A stretch of DNA of 64,000 bases from the NCBI GenBank assembly GCA_963664085.2, contig CAXXLO010000002.1, forward strand, positions 2,418,001 to 2,482,000. The letters run 5' to 3'. This document shows positions 1 through 8,657 of this stretch, in pieces. The translations under genes and the position numbers were made by a program. How positions within the stretch are numbered: position 1 is the stretch's first letter; each line of letters starts with the position of its first letter. The DNA comes from Bin5 sp022821545 (lineage in GTDB: Bacteria; Chloroflexota; Anaerolineae; Caldilineales; Caldilineaceae). Below the pieces are notes generated by a model. That model did not search any database. It had not been told where the DNA came from and worked only from the letters and a program-made list of their open reading frames with translations.

Positions 1-75
1 AGAGAGAAGCGGCGGCAGAGGGTGGGAGACGGTCTTGGTCCGTTCTACGTGTCCAACGAACTGACAGAACGCATC

Positions 76-870
76 TTAACTTCCAAACGTCAGGCGGTCG
101 ATCAGCCGGCGCGGCAGCTTGACAACTCGCATCTGGCTTTGCGTCAAATCAATCGGATACGCGACCCGGCGCTGTTCCCACGTCTGCTCCTCCAGGTCCA
201 GCAAAGCGTAGGCCGCTCTGGGATCGTTGTCCCTTGGCTGCCCCACACTGCCGGGATTGAGGATCAGGCGCTCCAGTTCCGTCAGTTCCAGGCGCACACG
301 TTGCCCCTCGTAGGGCCTTAGATAATCGACAGTCACCGGAATGCCGTTGCGGCTGCCTCGCCTCGAAAATATCTTTCTCAGCTGCCAGCGGTAGATCGCC
401 GGTTTGTGAGTATGACCGACCAGACACATCTTGGTCTCAAAATGGGCAAAGTTTTCCAGGGCAATCTCCGGCGACTGCACATATTCCGACACCGGTTCGC
501 GCGGGCTCGCATGCGTGATGATTAAACTGTCCGCGCCTTCCGGTTCAAGTGGTTTGGCTGGTAAACTGTCGAGGAACTCACGACTCTTTTCGTTCAGTTC
601 GCCCTGCGTCCATTCAACGGCCGCTCGAGCTAAGGGGTTGAAGTATTGAATATCCAGGCCCGGGCGCCCCAACACCGCCCAATCATGGTTGCCAATAACG
701 CACAGGTCCGCCTCGGCCCGAACAAAATCGATACACTCATTCGGCGCCGGTCCGTAACCGACTACATCGCCCAAACACCAGATTGCGTCGAAGCGGTCCG
801 CGGCATCGGACATGACCGTTTCCAGGGCGACAAAATTGGCGTGTATATCTGAAATGACCAGTACGCGCAT
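76..870 (-). CDS. metallophosphoesterase (YfcE/calcineurin-like family)
   Basis: A 264-residue cytoplasmic hydrolase of the calcineurin-like fold, which cleaves phosphoesters with a two-metal centre. The metal-binding motifs are in order: D8-x-H10 in the first strand, GDVVGYG near 34-40, GNHD at 60-63, and a GHTH block near 150. The GDVVGYGP form is typical of a widespread small phosphoesterase group whose substrates are mostly unknown; diadenosine tetraphosphatase-like or phosphodiesterase activity is possible but not shown. There is no signal peptide. It is divergent from the NAD kinase gene with about 120 bases between. The family call is firm and the substrate is open. Confidence 0.85.
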   Translation of the reverse strand: MRVLVISDIHANFVALETVMSDAADRFDAIWCLGDVVGYGPAPNECIDFVRAEADLCVIGNHDWAVLGRPGLDIQYFNPLARAAVEWTQGELNEKSREFLDSLPAKPLEPEGADSLIITHASPREPVSEYVQSPEIALENFAHFETKMCLVGHTHKPAIYRWQLRKIFSRRGSRNGIPVTVDYLRPYEGQRVRLELTELERLILNPGSVGQPRDNDPRAAYALLDLEEQTWEQRRVAYPIDLTQSQMRVVKLPRRLIDRLTFGS

Positions 871-989
871 TCCTTCATCTTAACACAGGCCGGATTTGAC
901 CTCAAACGGTCACATGTATTAATTGAATATATGTTTTTTCATTTCAACCGCCATACCGGCGCCACATCAGTCTGTGAAAGATATCTGAC

Positions 990-1856
990 ATGACCGACGA
1001 CGCAAGCTGCGCTTTTCATCGCATCGGCATCCTGCACCACCCCCGCAAACCGGAATCGCTGGACTTGGCGGGTCAGATGGAACAGTTCCTGCAAAGCGCC
1101 GGCGTGAGTGAAACGTGGCGCCACTCCGCCTGGGACTCCGAAGTCATCAAGTCCAGGCTCCCCGACGTCGACCTGCTGATCACCCTCGGCGGCGACGGCA
1201 CCATGCTGCGCGCCGCTCGGCTCGGTGCGGCCTTCAACGTACCCATGCTTGGCGTAAAAATGGGCAGGCTCGGCTTTCTGGCGGAAATCTTTCCCCAGGA
1301 CTGGCCCTCTCCCTTGGGAAAACTGCTCGATGGCGACTACTGGATCGAAGAGCGGCTCATGGTGCGTGCAATCGTGGAAAAGGCCGGCGCCAACGGAGCC
1401 GAACGCACCGTCCGCTGCACCTTCGATGCCCTTAACGATGTCGTCCTCAGCCGCGGCAGCCTCGCCCGCATCGTCCGCGTCAGCGCAAACCTCGATGGCG
1501 GCTACCTAACCACCTATACCTGCGACGGCCTCATCGTCAGCACCGCCACCGGCAGCACCGCCTACGCCCTCGCAGCCGGCGGCCCTATCCTACCCCCGGA
1601 CCTGCGCAATATCCTCGTGATCCCCGTCGCCCCCCACATGAGCATGGACCGCGCAGTTGTCCTTTCCGAAGGCGCTGAAGTGCGCCTCCGTGTCTACAGC
1701 GACCACTCAGCCATGCTCACGGTGGACGGCCAGTTCGAAGTCGAAGTGGACGACACCGACGAAATCGTTGTCGACAGCAGCCCCTATCAAGCCCGCTTTA
1801 TTCGACTTCGCCCGCGCAGCTACTTCTACCAAACGCTCATGGACAAGCTGAAATGA
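990..1856 (+). CDS. nadK: NAD kinase
   Basis: ATP- or polyphosphate-dependent phosphorylation of NAD to NADP in the cytoplasm. The 288-residue protein has the family GGDGT loop at 67-71 (catalytic Asp and nucleotide binding) and the second signature STATGSTAYALAAGGP near 183-198. The length is normal. It is followed after 64 bases by the J-domain-like gene on the same strand. With nadD at the far right end of the window it is the second NAD-biosynthesis enzyme here, but the two are not linked as an operon. Confidence 0.95.
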   Translation: MTDDASCAFHRIGILHHPRKPESLDLAGQMEQFLQSAGVSETWRHSAWDSEVIKSRLPDVDLLITLGGDGTMLRAARLGAAFNVPMLGVKMGRLGFLAEIFPQDWPSPLGKLLDGDYWIEERLMVRAIVEKAGANGAERTVRCTFDALNDVVLSRGSLARIVRVSANLDGGYLTTYTCDGLIVSTATGSTAYALAAGGPILPPDLRNILVIPVAPHMSMDRAVVLSEGAEVRLRVYSDHSAMLTVDGQFEVEVDDTDEIVVDSSPYQARFIRLRPRSYFYQTLMDKLK

Positions 1857-1920
1857 CCAGCGTGACGCTCACATTGCGCCCCTTGCGGGTATCCGGCGGC
1901 CTAGTGGAAAGCAGACTCTG

Positions 1921-2688
1921 ATGTCAGACGATTCAAACCGGACAGACAAGGAGCTTTACCGTACCCTCGATCTCGAAGAAGATGCCGGGCAAGAGGAGAT
2001 CACGCAGCAGTTCCTGCGGCTGCAGAAGCTGTACCAGCCCGAAACGCTGGAAGCCGCCGCCGACCGGGCCTACGCCGAGCAAAAACTGGCTGCCATTGAA
2101 AAAGCCTACGAAATTCTCGGCGATCCCGCCCGTCGCGCCATCTATGACGGCAGACCCGCCCCGATCCAGGTAGGCAGCGACGGCGAACCGGAAAGCATGA
2201 CCTGCGCCAACCACCCCGACCGGGAAACACTCCTGCGCTGCAACAAATGCGGAAAACCGATCTGCATCTCCTGTGCCGTGCGTACGCCCGTCGGCTACCG
2301 CTGCAACGAATGTGTACGCGAGCAGCAGAACATCTACTTCAACGCCTTGGGCCGGGATAACATCGTCGCCCTAGCCGTTGGCTTTGTCCTTACCCTGATA
2401 GTCGCCCCAATCGTTGGTTTTCTGCTAGGCAGTATCGGCTTGTTTTTCGGATTCTTCATCGCTTTCATTATCGGGTCCGGCGCCGGAACGCTCGCGGCCC
2501 GTGTCATTCGCCGCGCGGTGGGCAACCGCCGCGGCCGCAAACTGCCCCACATGGCCATTGCCGGCATCCTTCTGGGCGTGGCGCCGTGGGCGTTTTTTTT
2601 GCTCTTGCTTGGGGGCGGCAGTGCCTTCCTCATGCTGCTCCTTTTTGCCGGCCTGACCATCGCCTCAGCTTTTCCCCAGTTGCGTTAG
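1921..2688 (+). CDS. membrane protein with degenerate J domain and zinc finger
   Basis: A 255-residue protein in three parts. Residues about 10-76 look like a J domain (helix pattern, then AYEILGDPARRAIYDG). A cysteine-rich segment follows at 95-131 (C95, H98, C107, C110, C115, C118, C128, C131), resembling a B-box-type zinc-binding module. Four hydrophobic segments lie at about 148-171, 173-195, 211-230 and 233-250. The invariant HPD tripeptide of true DnaJ co-chaperones is replaced by QPE at 39-41, so stimulation of DnaK is doubtful. The zinc module and the helices probably sit on opposite sides or at the face of the membrane. Function unknown; a membrane-anchored scaffold is one possibility. 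Confidence 0.75.
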   Translation: MSDDSNRTDKELYRTLDLEEDAGQEEITQQFLRLQKLYQPETLEAAADRAYAEQKLAAIEKAYEILGDPARRAIYDGRPAPIQVGSDGEPESMTCANHPDRETLLRCNKCGKPICISCAVRTPVGYRCNECVREQQNIYFNALGRDNIVALAVGFVLTLIVAPIVGFLLGSIGLFFGFFIAFIIGSGAGTLAARVIRRAVGNRRGRKLPHMAIAGILLGVAPWAFFLLLLGGGSAFLMLLLFAGLTIASAFPQLR

Positions 2689-2866
2689 AGCGCTCAACCG
2701 GAATCGTTCCCATTGTCGAACCGAGTTGCACGCAAAGTCCCGACGCCCGCGCACTGTATCAAAAGGCGGCACAGATCTCGGAGACGCCCACGGGGGAGCG
2801 GGCGCCTCCGCATCGCGGTCCCGGGTTCCGGTGGCCCCATTGCCACAGTAGCGCGGGACGTCTCCT

Positions 2867-4087
2867 TCAGCCGGCCTGCACTGCGCGCATACCGTAAGCC
2901 GTTCCAACTCTCCGCCGGCCCCCTGCCCTGATTTCACCTACAACCAGAATTAAGAGCGCGGCACTGGCGTGCCCCGCCAGGACCCAGGTCAGCAGGCCGG
3001 GGCTTCTCAGACCTCTCTCATGCACGCCGCCCGCTAAGTGCATCTCCAGCGGTGGTTCCACGCCCAATGCAACGGGCGTCCGGCTGGCAGTTGTAAGCGC
3101 GTAAACCAGCCCATTCCGCCCAGTCATCGGCAACAGTTCCGCCACCTGCGCATTTTCCAACTCCGCCAGACTCTCCCAGCGACCACCGCCGTCAGTGCTC
3201 ATCGCCACCTTGCCTGACAATCTCTGCAGTTCGCCCATATCCGAGACGCCCGTCGCGGCATACAGAACCTCAGGTTGCGCCGGGTCCACCGCCAGGTCGT
3301 TGACGATGAGCTTGCCGTCGCCCATCCCGTCCAGCCCGTGATTGACCGGCCGCCAGGCCGCGCCGTCCTTGCTTACAAGCACGCCCCCGCCCGCCGTGCC
3401 TGCATAGACCCTCGGCGGCGACGCGTCGGCAACCGCAACGGCTGTCGGCGGGCCGGGCAAACTGTCGACAACCACCCACCGCAGCCCGTAGGCCTCAGCC
3501 CGGTAGAGATTCTCCAGAGTACGCACAAAGGCCAGCCCCGCCCCTGTGCTGTCAGCCGCGATCTCCTCCACCGGTTCCTCCAACAGCAGATGCCCGCTTG
3601 CAATCAGGCCCTTCCCCCTTCCAGCGCCGATGTCCCGCAGGCGAAAGACCCCATCCGAGACCGTCCCCACGTACAGCAGCCGGTGGAACGCGTCAAAGGC
3701 TACCGCGGTAACGCCGCCTATCGATTCTGAATCCAGGGTGAACTCCACCCACCTCTCACCGCCGTTTCGAGAGACGAAGACGCTGACCCTGTTGGCGGCG
3801 CCAATAAACACAGTGTTCGAATCCACCTGGTCCACCGCGACCGCGTTTACGATTACGCCATGCGGCACTGGTAGCTTCTCCCAAGCCCCATCGACCCCAA
3901 CATAGAGCCGGCCGCCGTCGACCGCGTAGTTGCGTCCGTCCACCTGCGCCGCCGCCGCATAAGCGCGAACGTTCTCCAATCCCGTAAACGAGACTCCTTT
4001 CGACTCAGAACCCGCCGCCGCGCCGACCGACGCCACCAGGGTCAGCAGCATCAGGGTCGTTCCTGTCAAGAGTATGCGTAGAATCAT
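2867..4087 (-). CDS. secreted beta-propeller (BNR/YCF48-like) protein
   Basis: A 406-residue exported protein with a signal peptide in the first 25 residues. It carries several Asp-box/BNR-like turns of the form S-x-D/N-G-G-x-x-W (for example SRNGGERWVEF, SKDGAAWRPV, STDGGGRWESL), which mark blades of a sialidase-type or YCF48-type propeller. A single hydrophobic helix near 365-385 followed by basic residues suggests C-terminal anchoring in the membrane. No sialidase catalytic triad can be recognised, so a binding or scaffold role is more likely than glycan cleavage. The gene stands alone, convergent to the J-domain-like gene. Confidence 0.65.
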   Translation of the reverse strand: MILRILLTGTTLMLLTLVASVGAAAGSESKGVSFTGLENVRAYAAAAQVDGRNYAVDGGRLYVGVDGAWEKLPVPHGVIVNAVAVDQVDSNTVFIGAANRVSVFVSRNGGERWVEFTLDSESIGGVTAVAFDAFHRLLYVGTVSDGVFRLRDIGAGRGKGLIASGHLLLEEPVEEIAADSTGAGLAFVRTLENLYRAEAYGLRWVVVDSLPGPPTAVAVADASPPRVYAGTAGGGVLVSKDGAAWRPVNHGLDGMGDGKLIVNDLAVDPAQPEVLYAATGVSDMGELQRLSGKVAMSTDGGGRWESLAELENAQVAELLPMTGRNGLVYALTTASRTPVALGVEPPLEMHLAGGVHERGLRSPGLLTWVLAGHASAALLILVVGEIRAGGRRRVGTAYGMRAVQAG

Positions 4088-4320
4088 GGGTGGGACCTCC
4101 TAAGAGTGCGCTTCAATCCGTCAATGCCATGATTGTACGTTCTTCTCAAACAATCTTCCGGCCAGCTGTCAGAACGTTTTCGGACCGTTCTCTTACGATT
4201 GGTTCAACTCGGACCCAAATGCAGAGGCAGGCCTTGTGCCTGCTCACGTACCCCCAAATTGCCCTGCCCCAAATCTCAAAACTGCTTGCGGGCCATTTAT
4301 GCGTGTGCTATCATTTTATT

Positions 4321-4461
4321 TGCCAACTGACACGCATTGGCAGATTGTCTAACTGAGTGCCGTCTTCTGCCCGTTCCCCGCAGGCAGAAAACACAAAATA
4401 GAGCCCAGGGGCGGTTGAAGATGCCCTCTGGGCTCGGATTTCCGGCCCGCATGAGTCGGGC
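4321..4461 (+). promoter_or_regulatory. structured leader with four consecutive hairpins
   Basis: Upstream of the LysM lipoprotein start at 4490 there are four head-to-tail inverted repeats: TGCCAA/TTGGCA (4321-4326, 4337-4342), TTCTGCC/GGCAGAA (4365-4371, 4383-4389), a 12-bp stem GAGCCCAG+GGGC / GCCC+CTGGGCTC (4401-4412, 4423-4435) with a 10-base loop, and GCCCG/CGGGC (4445-4449, 4457-4461). The spacing to the start codon fits a 5' untranslated region. No known riboswitch consensus was recognised. A structured regulatory leader is inferred. Confidence 0.4.
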
Positions 4462-4489
4462 TATAGGCTTGCAGGAGTGGAGAAAACCG

Positions 4490-5476
4490 ATGGGCAAGCA
4501 GTCCCGCTCACATCACAGAGCAGAAACCCAGTCAATGATCTTAAAGCGGATGTCTGGCGTTATCCTGACGCTGGCGGCAATCCTCCTGCTCTCCGCATGT
4601 ACCCGTGAGCGCCTGGCCGAGGAGGTAGGCAACTCCCTGGAGCCGCCGCAAGAGGAACCGGTCGTAACGGCGCCGGATACGCCGCAGCCGGCGCCGACCG
4701 AAACGCCGATGCCCACGCCCGAAGACACGCCCGAGCCGACCACAGTCACCTATGAAGTCAGACCGGGAGATACGCTCTCCACGATTTCGGAAAAATTCGG
4801 TACGGAGATCCAACGAATTCGGGAGATGAATCTGCTCACCACGGACGCGCTCCAGGTGGGGCAGGTGCTTCGTCTCCCCTACGTGCCCGGCCTGACAACG
4901 CCTGAAGGCATCCCTACGCCTACACCTGAGCCGTTCCAATACACGGTTCAAGAAGGCGATACGCTGCTGTCGATCGCGCTTCGCTACGACGTAGCTTTGA
5001 ACCAAATCCTCAGTCTCAACAACCTGAGAGACGAGCACAGTATCACCATCGGCCAGGAGCTGCTGATTCCCAGTTCGAGCGTATCCACTGATCAGCCCAG
5101 CGCACAAAGGGGCGCTGCCGATCCCGCGCTGTCTCGGACAGCGGGCACCCACACAGTCCGCCCCGGCGAAACTTTGGCTTCCATCGCCGATCGATATGGG
5201 GTGACCGTGCCCGAACTGATCGCCTTCAACAGCAACACGATCACCAATCCACATGTCGTGAGAGTGGATACCGTTCTTCTCATTCCCGGCCTGTCCGCCG
5301 CCGACGTAAGCATTTTGAACCAGACGCTCTACACAGTTCAGGCAGGAGATACCCTTCTCGGCATCGCCCAACAGTTTGGTGTCACTGTTGACGCGCTCAA
5401 GGCGGCCAACAACATCTCCAACGCCGACCTGCTCCGCGTCGGAGATCAGTTGATCATCCCGCAAACAAATCCCTGA
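4490..5476 (+). CDS. LysM-repeat lipoprotein
   Basis: A 328-residue lipoprotein that probably binds peptidoglycan or related glycans at the cell surface. The start at 4490 is preferred because AGGAG/GGAG sit just upstream and it leads into a signal peptide ending in the lipobox LLSAC (Cys37). After a Pro/Thr-rich linker (about 55-85) there are four LysM domains, each opening with Y/H-x-V-x-x-G-D/E-T-L: about 87-131, 150-194, 220-266 and 282-326. There is no catalytic domain, so it looks like a wall-binding anchor or spacer rather than a hydrolase. The upstream leader is highly structured. Confidence 0.85.
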   Translation: MGKQSRSHHRAETQSMILKRMSGVILTLAAILLLSACTRERLAEEVGNSLEPPQEEPVVTAPDTPQPAPTETPMPTPEDTPEPTTVTYEVRPGDTLSTISEKFGTEIQRIREMNLLTTDALQVGQVLRLPYVPGLTTPEGIPTPTPEPFQYTVQEGDTLLSIALRYDVALNQILSLNNLRDEHSITIGQELLIPSSSVSTDQPSAQRGAADPALSRTAGTHTVRPGETLASIADRYGVTVPELIAFNSNTITNPHVVRVDTVLLIPGLSAADVSILNQTLYTVQAGDTLLGIAQQFGVTVDALKAANNISNADLLRVGDQLIIPQTNP

Positions 5477-5484
5477 GTCGGTGA

Positions 5485-5499
5485 TTGGGGGGCAGGTCA
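5485..5499 (-). repeat. solo IS-end-like tip (TGACCTGCCCCCCAA)
   Basis: Read on the minus strand this is TGACCTGCCCCCCAA, matching the tips at 7942, 8597 and 47014. It lies nine bases after the LysM gene stop with no transposase beside it. Best read as a leftover terminal inverted repeat of an IS3-like element. Confidence 0.35.
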
Positions 5500-5582
5500 C
5501 ACACACAAAAAACCCAACCCACAACCGAAAAGCACGGCGACCTTCTGTTTGCCGAGAGTCTTTAGCTTAGGAAAGGAGCAAC

Positions 5583-5774
5583 CTGATAGTAAATAGGGAG
5601 AATTTCCTGATCGTAACCATCTGGCTGTTTCTGGCTCTAGCAGTTGGATTTGGGGCGTTTATGGGATCGGCCTTTACAGGTCCGGACATCACTTTCCCAC
5701 CTGCAGGAACGGCCTATGCAGAAATCACAGAAGCCTTAGCCAGCGTCATGTGGCAGACAGCTTCTGTGTCCTAA
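5583..5774 (+). CDS. possible small membrane protein, non-ATG start
   Basis: An open frame of 63 residues beginning at CTG 5583, four bases after a good AGGAG (5574-5578). It encodes a single hydrophobic helix (VTIWLFLALAVGFGAFMG, residues 11-28) followed by a short polar tail. CTG starts are rare; the next ATG (residue 27) would lose the helix. It is either a small one-pass membrane protein with an unusual start, or a gene whose ATG has mutated or been misread. It lies between the LysM gene and the fibronectin gene on the same strand. Confidence 0.3.
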   Translation: MIVNRENFLIVTIWLFLALAVGFGAFMGSAFTGPDITFPPAGTAYAEITEALASVMWQTASVS

Positions 5775-5778
5775 AGGC

Positions 5779-5834
5779 GCTACCGTCTCGGCTCCCCAGT
5801 GGGCATACAGGGGACTTACTAGCTGGACGGTAGC
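5779..5834 (+). other. long-loop inverted repeat before the fibronectin gene
   Basis: GCTACCGTC (5779-5787) pairs perfectly with GACGGTAGC (5826-5834). Inside the loop CTCCCC can pair with GGGGA, giving a nested hairpin. It begins five bases after the small frame at 5583 and ends about 120 bases before the fibronectin gene start. It could be a weak terminator or a structured leader; there is no T-run after it. Confidence 0.35.
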
Positions 5835-6152
5835 TCTTCCAGAAATATCTTTACCCTATCAATCTTGGGGCGTCAAACTCCGGGATTTGTCACAAGCGGT
5901 AGTGACATCACCCGTCCTCAAACTGATAGGTGCGATGGTTAGGGGGATCTTGATGGTGCAGAAACATAAGAGACGTGCGCTGACGCTGATGACCTGGGTT
6001 GCCCTTGTCCTGGTCGTCAACCTCTTTCTGGTGCTGCAGGACGCGACAACAGTGACGGCGCGTGAGATGTTGCATCCGTGTCCGGCTGCGGGCGAAGACT
6101 ATACTCAGGAAGAGCATGATAATATTTGCGGCACGCACACGCTGACGCTGAG

Positions 6153-7858
6153 CGCGCCGACGCTGAGCGGGCAGGCTGTCAGCGCGACCTCGGTCACGCT
6201 CTCGTGGACTGCGGTGGAAGGCGCATCCGGCTATCAACTCTGGCGCTACTACAACGAAGGATTGAGACAGGTCGGCTATTTTAGCGGTACCCTGACCGCA
6301 ACGACCTATACCGACAGCGGCCTTACGTCCGGGCTCACCTACCACTACCATGTGCGCGCGAAAAACGACGGTGGGGACGGCCCCCCTGGTCGAACCTGTT
6401 GACGATCACGCTGTCGTCTGGACCAACGCCTACACCCACACCGACGCCGACCGGAGCAACACCTACGCCAACGCCAACGCCGACCGGACCAACGCCTACA
6501 CTCACACCGACGCCGACCGGACCAACGCCTACGCCAACGCCGACGCCGACCGGACCAACGCCCACACCCACCGCGCCGACGCTGAGCGGGCAGGCTGTCA
6601 GCGCGACCTCGATCACGCTCTCGTGGACTGCGGTGGAAGGCGCATCCGGTTACCAACTCTGGCGCTACTACAACGAAGGATTGAGACAGGTCGGCTATTT
6701 TAGCGGTACCCTGACCGCAACGACCTATACCGACAGTGGCCTTACGTCCGGGCTCACCTACCACTACCATGTGCGCGCGAAAAACGACGGTGGGGACGGC
6801 CCCTGGTCGAACCTGTTGACGATCACGCCGTCGTCTGGACCAACGCCTACGCCCACACTGACGCCAACAGCTACGCCAACGCCGGTCGCATCCCCGCTGA
6901 CTGCGCCGACGCTGACAGCTACGGCCAAGACTGGCGAGTACGCGGTGGAGTTGAGTTGGACGTCTGTCCCGGGCGCGATGCGCTATGAACTGATGGTGTG
7001 GTGGCACCCGCTGTCCGACTGGCAACCGATAGGAGGAGTGAGCGGCACATCCTATACGCACAGCGGGCTTACGGTTGGGAGGAAGTACTACTATACCATC
7101 CGCGCGGTGAACGCGGCGGGCGCGAAGAGCGGCTGGCAACAGGACTTTGCGTCGGCGACCGTGCCGAACTCCGGATCCTCACCGCCGACACCGACTGTGA
7201 CGGCAACTTCATCGCCGGCGCTGAGCGCGCCGACGCTGAGCGGGCAGGCTGTCAGCGCGACCTCGGTCACGCTCTCGTGGACTGCGGTGGAAGGCGCATC
7301 CGGCTATCAACTCTGGCGCTACTACAACGAAGGATTGAGACAGGTCGGCTATTTTAGCGGTACCCTGACCGCAACGACCTATACCGACAGCGGCCTTACG
7401 TCCGGGCTCACCTACCACTACCATGTGCGTGCGAAAAACGACGGTGGGGACGGCCCCCCTGGTCGAACCTGTTGACGATCACGCCGTCGTCTGGCGCAAC
7501 GCCTACGCCTACGCCCACACCGACGCCGACGTCGCAGGCCACGCAGACCACACTGACGCCAACAGCTACGCCAACGCCGGTCGCATCCCCGCTGACTGCG
7601 CCGGCGCTGACAGCTACGGCCAAGACTGGCGAGTACGCGGTGGAGTTGAGTTGGGCGTCTGTACCGGGCGCGGTGCGCTACGAACTGATGGTGTGGTGGC
7701 ACCCGCTGTCCGACTGGCAACCGATAGGAGGAGTGAGCGGCACATCCTATACGCACAGCGGGCTTACGGTTGGGAGGAAGTACTACTATACCATCCGCGC
7801 GGTGAACGCGGCGGGCGCGAAGAGCGGCTGGCAACAGGACTTTGCGTCGGCGACCGTG
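6153..7858 (+). repeat. near-identical FN3 module duplications (A-A-B-A-B)
   Basis: Module A DNA occurs at about 6153-6408, 6573-6827 and 7225-7482; module B at about 6859-7163 and 7550-7858. Copies are nearly identical over roughly 250-300 bases, so they arose recently or are homogenised by recombination. Two of three A copies carry the same CC insertion, which points to copying of an already shifted unit. Confidence 0.8.
6421..6570 (+). repeat. 33-bp tandem repeat coding for a Thr-Pro linker
   Basis: About 4.5 copies of a 33-base unit (accaacgcctacacccacac followed by cgacgccgaccgg, with small variations) encode an 11-residue Thr/Pro-rich unit between the first two fibronectin modules. This is a flexible extended linker and a likely site of length variation. 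Confidence 0.8.
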
Positions 7859-7864
7859 CAGTAG

Positions 7865-8157
7865 TCAGAGAGGGAGAGCGTGACGGCTCTTCCTCCTATG
7901 CTAAGTCTTCAGCATTGACGCCACAATGCCGAGTCAGCGGATGACCTGCCCCCCAAGAACTGGTCCAGGGAGGCTGTCTCAGAAGGGCAAGATGGGTAGG
8001 CGTTGGCAAGTTCCGGCACGCCAGTTTCCGAAGACGGCTGGTTGCATAAGCTGAGCCATGCCAACTGTTGAAGAGGCAGTATTGACGCTGCCAGGCGCTA
8101 CACTGAGGGAATGGGTTGAGATGCCGGGCTGCAGGTCAATTAAAATTATGACTATTG
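7865..8157. other. intergenic region after the fibronectin gene
   Basis: About 290 bases with no convincing gene. It holds the IS-tip relic at 7942. A short open frame from 8058 runs through the terminator at 8158 and is not considered real. Confidence 0.5.
7942..7970 (+). repeat. solo IS-end-like relic
   Basis: TGACCTGCCCCCCAAGAACT followed by GGTCCAGG, matching the relics at 8597 and 47014 in sequence and orientation. This form (TGACC-GC-C5/6-AA...GGTCCA) resembles an IS3-family terminal repeat. No transposase is attached. Confidence 0.45.
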
Positions 8158-8186
8158 AAACCCTGACTCATCGTCGGGGTTTTTTG
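8158..8186. terminator. bidirectional rho-independent terminator
   Basis: AAACCCTGAC and GTCGGGGTTT form a 10-bp stem (one G-T pair) with a five-base loop, followed by a T-run on the plus strand and flanked by A's on the other side. It sits between the rightward fibronectin gene and the leftward frame ending at 8190, so it can serve both. Confidence 0.7.
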
Positions 8187-8189
8187 TTC

Positions 8190-8624
8190 TTATTCGAGCA
8201 GCCCATCAAGAAAGCCCGCAACAAAAGACTGGCATTGAAACAGGCTTCCTTTCACTGGCAACATCTCCCTAAAGATATATGTTATAGGTGCGTCTCTAAT
8301 AAGCGATTTCAAATGTGAGTCTCCGTGGAGTTCGATTGTTTCACCAGCAGCATATGCAATTCTCACTATTTCATCTACAGACGTATTGCAATTTGAAGAT
8401 AGTTGCATGATTGTTTTGTACATAATATGGGTTAAGTCCGTGCGGGATTTTTCGTCAGATCTGTCAAACATTGCATCTTGATAATCAAAGGCGGCCAAAT
8501 TGAAAGCTAGTTCCCAAGCATGGCAGTCGTTAACGTCTGGGCCTGATCTTGGTATATATGTTTGCAAATTAGAAGAAGCGCAATTCTGAACGGAAGTGAC
8601 CTGCCCCCGAAGTTTGTACCACAT
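8190..8624 (-). pseudogene. 5'-truncated hypothetical gene fused to an IS relic
   Basis: The open frame is 144 residues, but its first residues (MWYKLRGQVT) are read from the IS-end relic at 8597-8636, so the original N-terminus has been lost. The body is an unrecognised mostly helical sequence with the stretch VDEIVRIAYAAGETIELHGD near residues 84-103. DNA here is AT-richer than the backbone. Not assigned to a family. It is probably a non-functional remnant, although it could still be translated from the relic-derived ATG. Confidence 0.5.
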
Positions 8625-8636
8625 GTTATGTTAGTC
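8597..8636 (+). repeat. solo IS-end-like relic
   Basis: TGACCTGCCCCCGAAGTTTG followed by TACCACATGTTATGTTAGT. Related to 7942 and especially 47014, which shares the following ACRTGTTAGT-type stretch. It separates the truncated frame at 8190-8624 from another gene start at 8661. Confidence 0.45.
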
Positions 8637-8657
8637 CGACAAGCAGAAGTTTCTTGG

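Larger units (their letters stand above)
5953..7864 (+). pseudogene. fibronectin type III repeat surface protein, frameshifted twice
   Basis: A membrane-anchored or secreted protein built from fibronectin III modules. The start at 5953 has AGGGGGA five bases upstream and leads into a basic-hydrophobic signal/anchor segment. Removing two extra bases at each of two C6 tracts (6381-6386 and 7454-7459) gives one 635-residue frame with five modules in the order A-A-B-A-B joined by Thr-Pro linkers. As given, the first reading frame stops at 6402, the second runs 6399-7475 and the third 7472-7864. At both breaks a TTG start overlaps the stop (TTGA). The intact copy of module A has C4 at 6800-6803 and continues GPWSNLLTITP. 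Adhesin or matrix role inferred. Confidence 0.7.

Noticed and set aside
896..925. Promoter TTGACC … TTAATT before nadK
   Set aside because: The -10 half matches poorly at 17-base spacing; the better TATATG is too far away.
4541..5524. 327-residue minus-strand frame across the LysM gene
   Set aside because: It is the complement of repeated LysM codons and has no domain; the plus strand has signal peptide, lipobox and four LysM domains.
6421..6570. Regular repeats considered as a CRISPR array
   Set aside because: Copies are adjacent without unique spacers, unit is 33 bases and codes in frame for Thr-Pro.
8058..8318. 86-residue plus-strand frame MPTVEEAVLTL…
   Set aside because: Runs straight through a strong terminator hairpin and then antisense to the next gene; no ribosome site.
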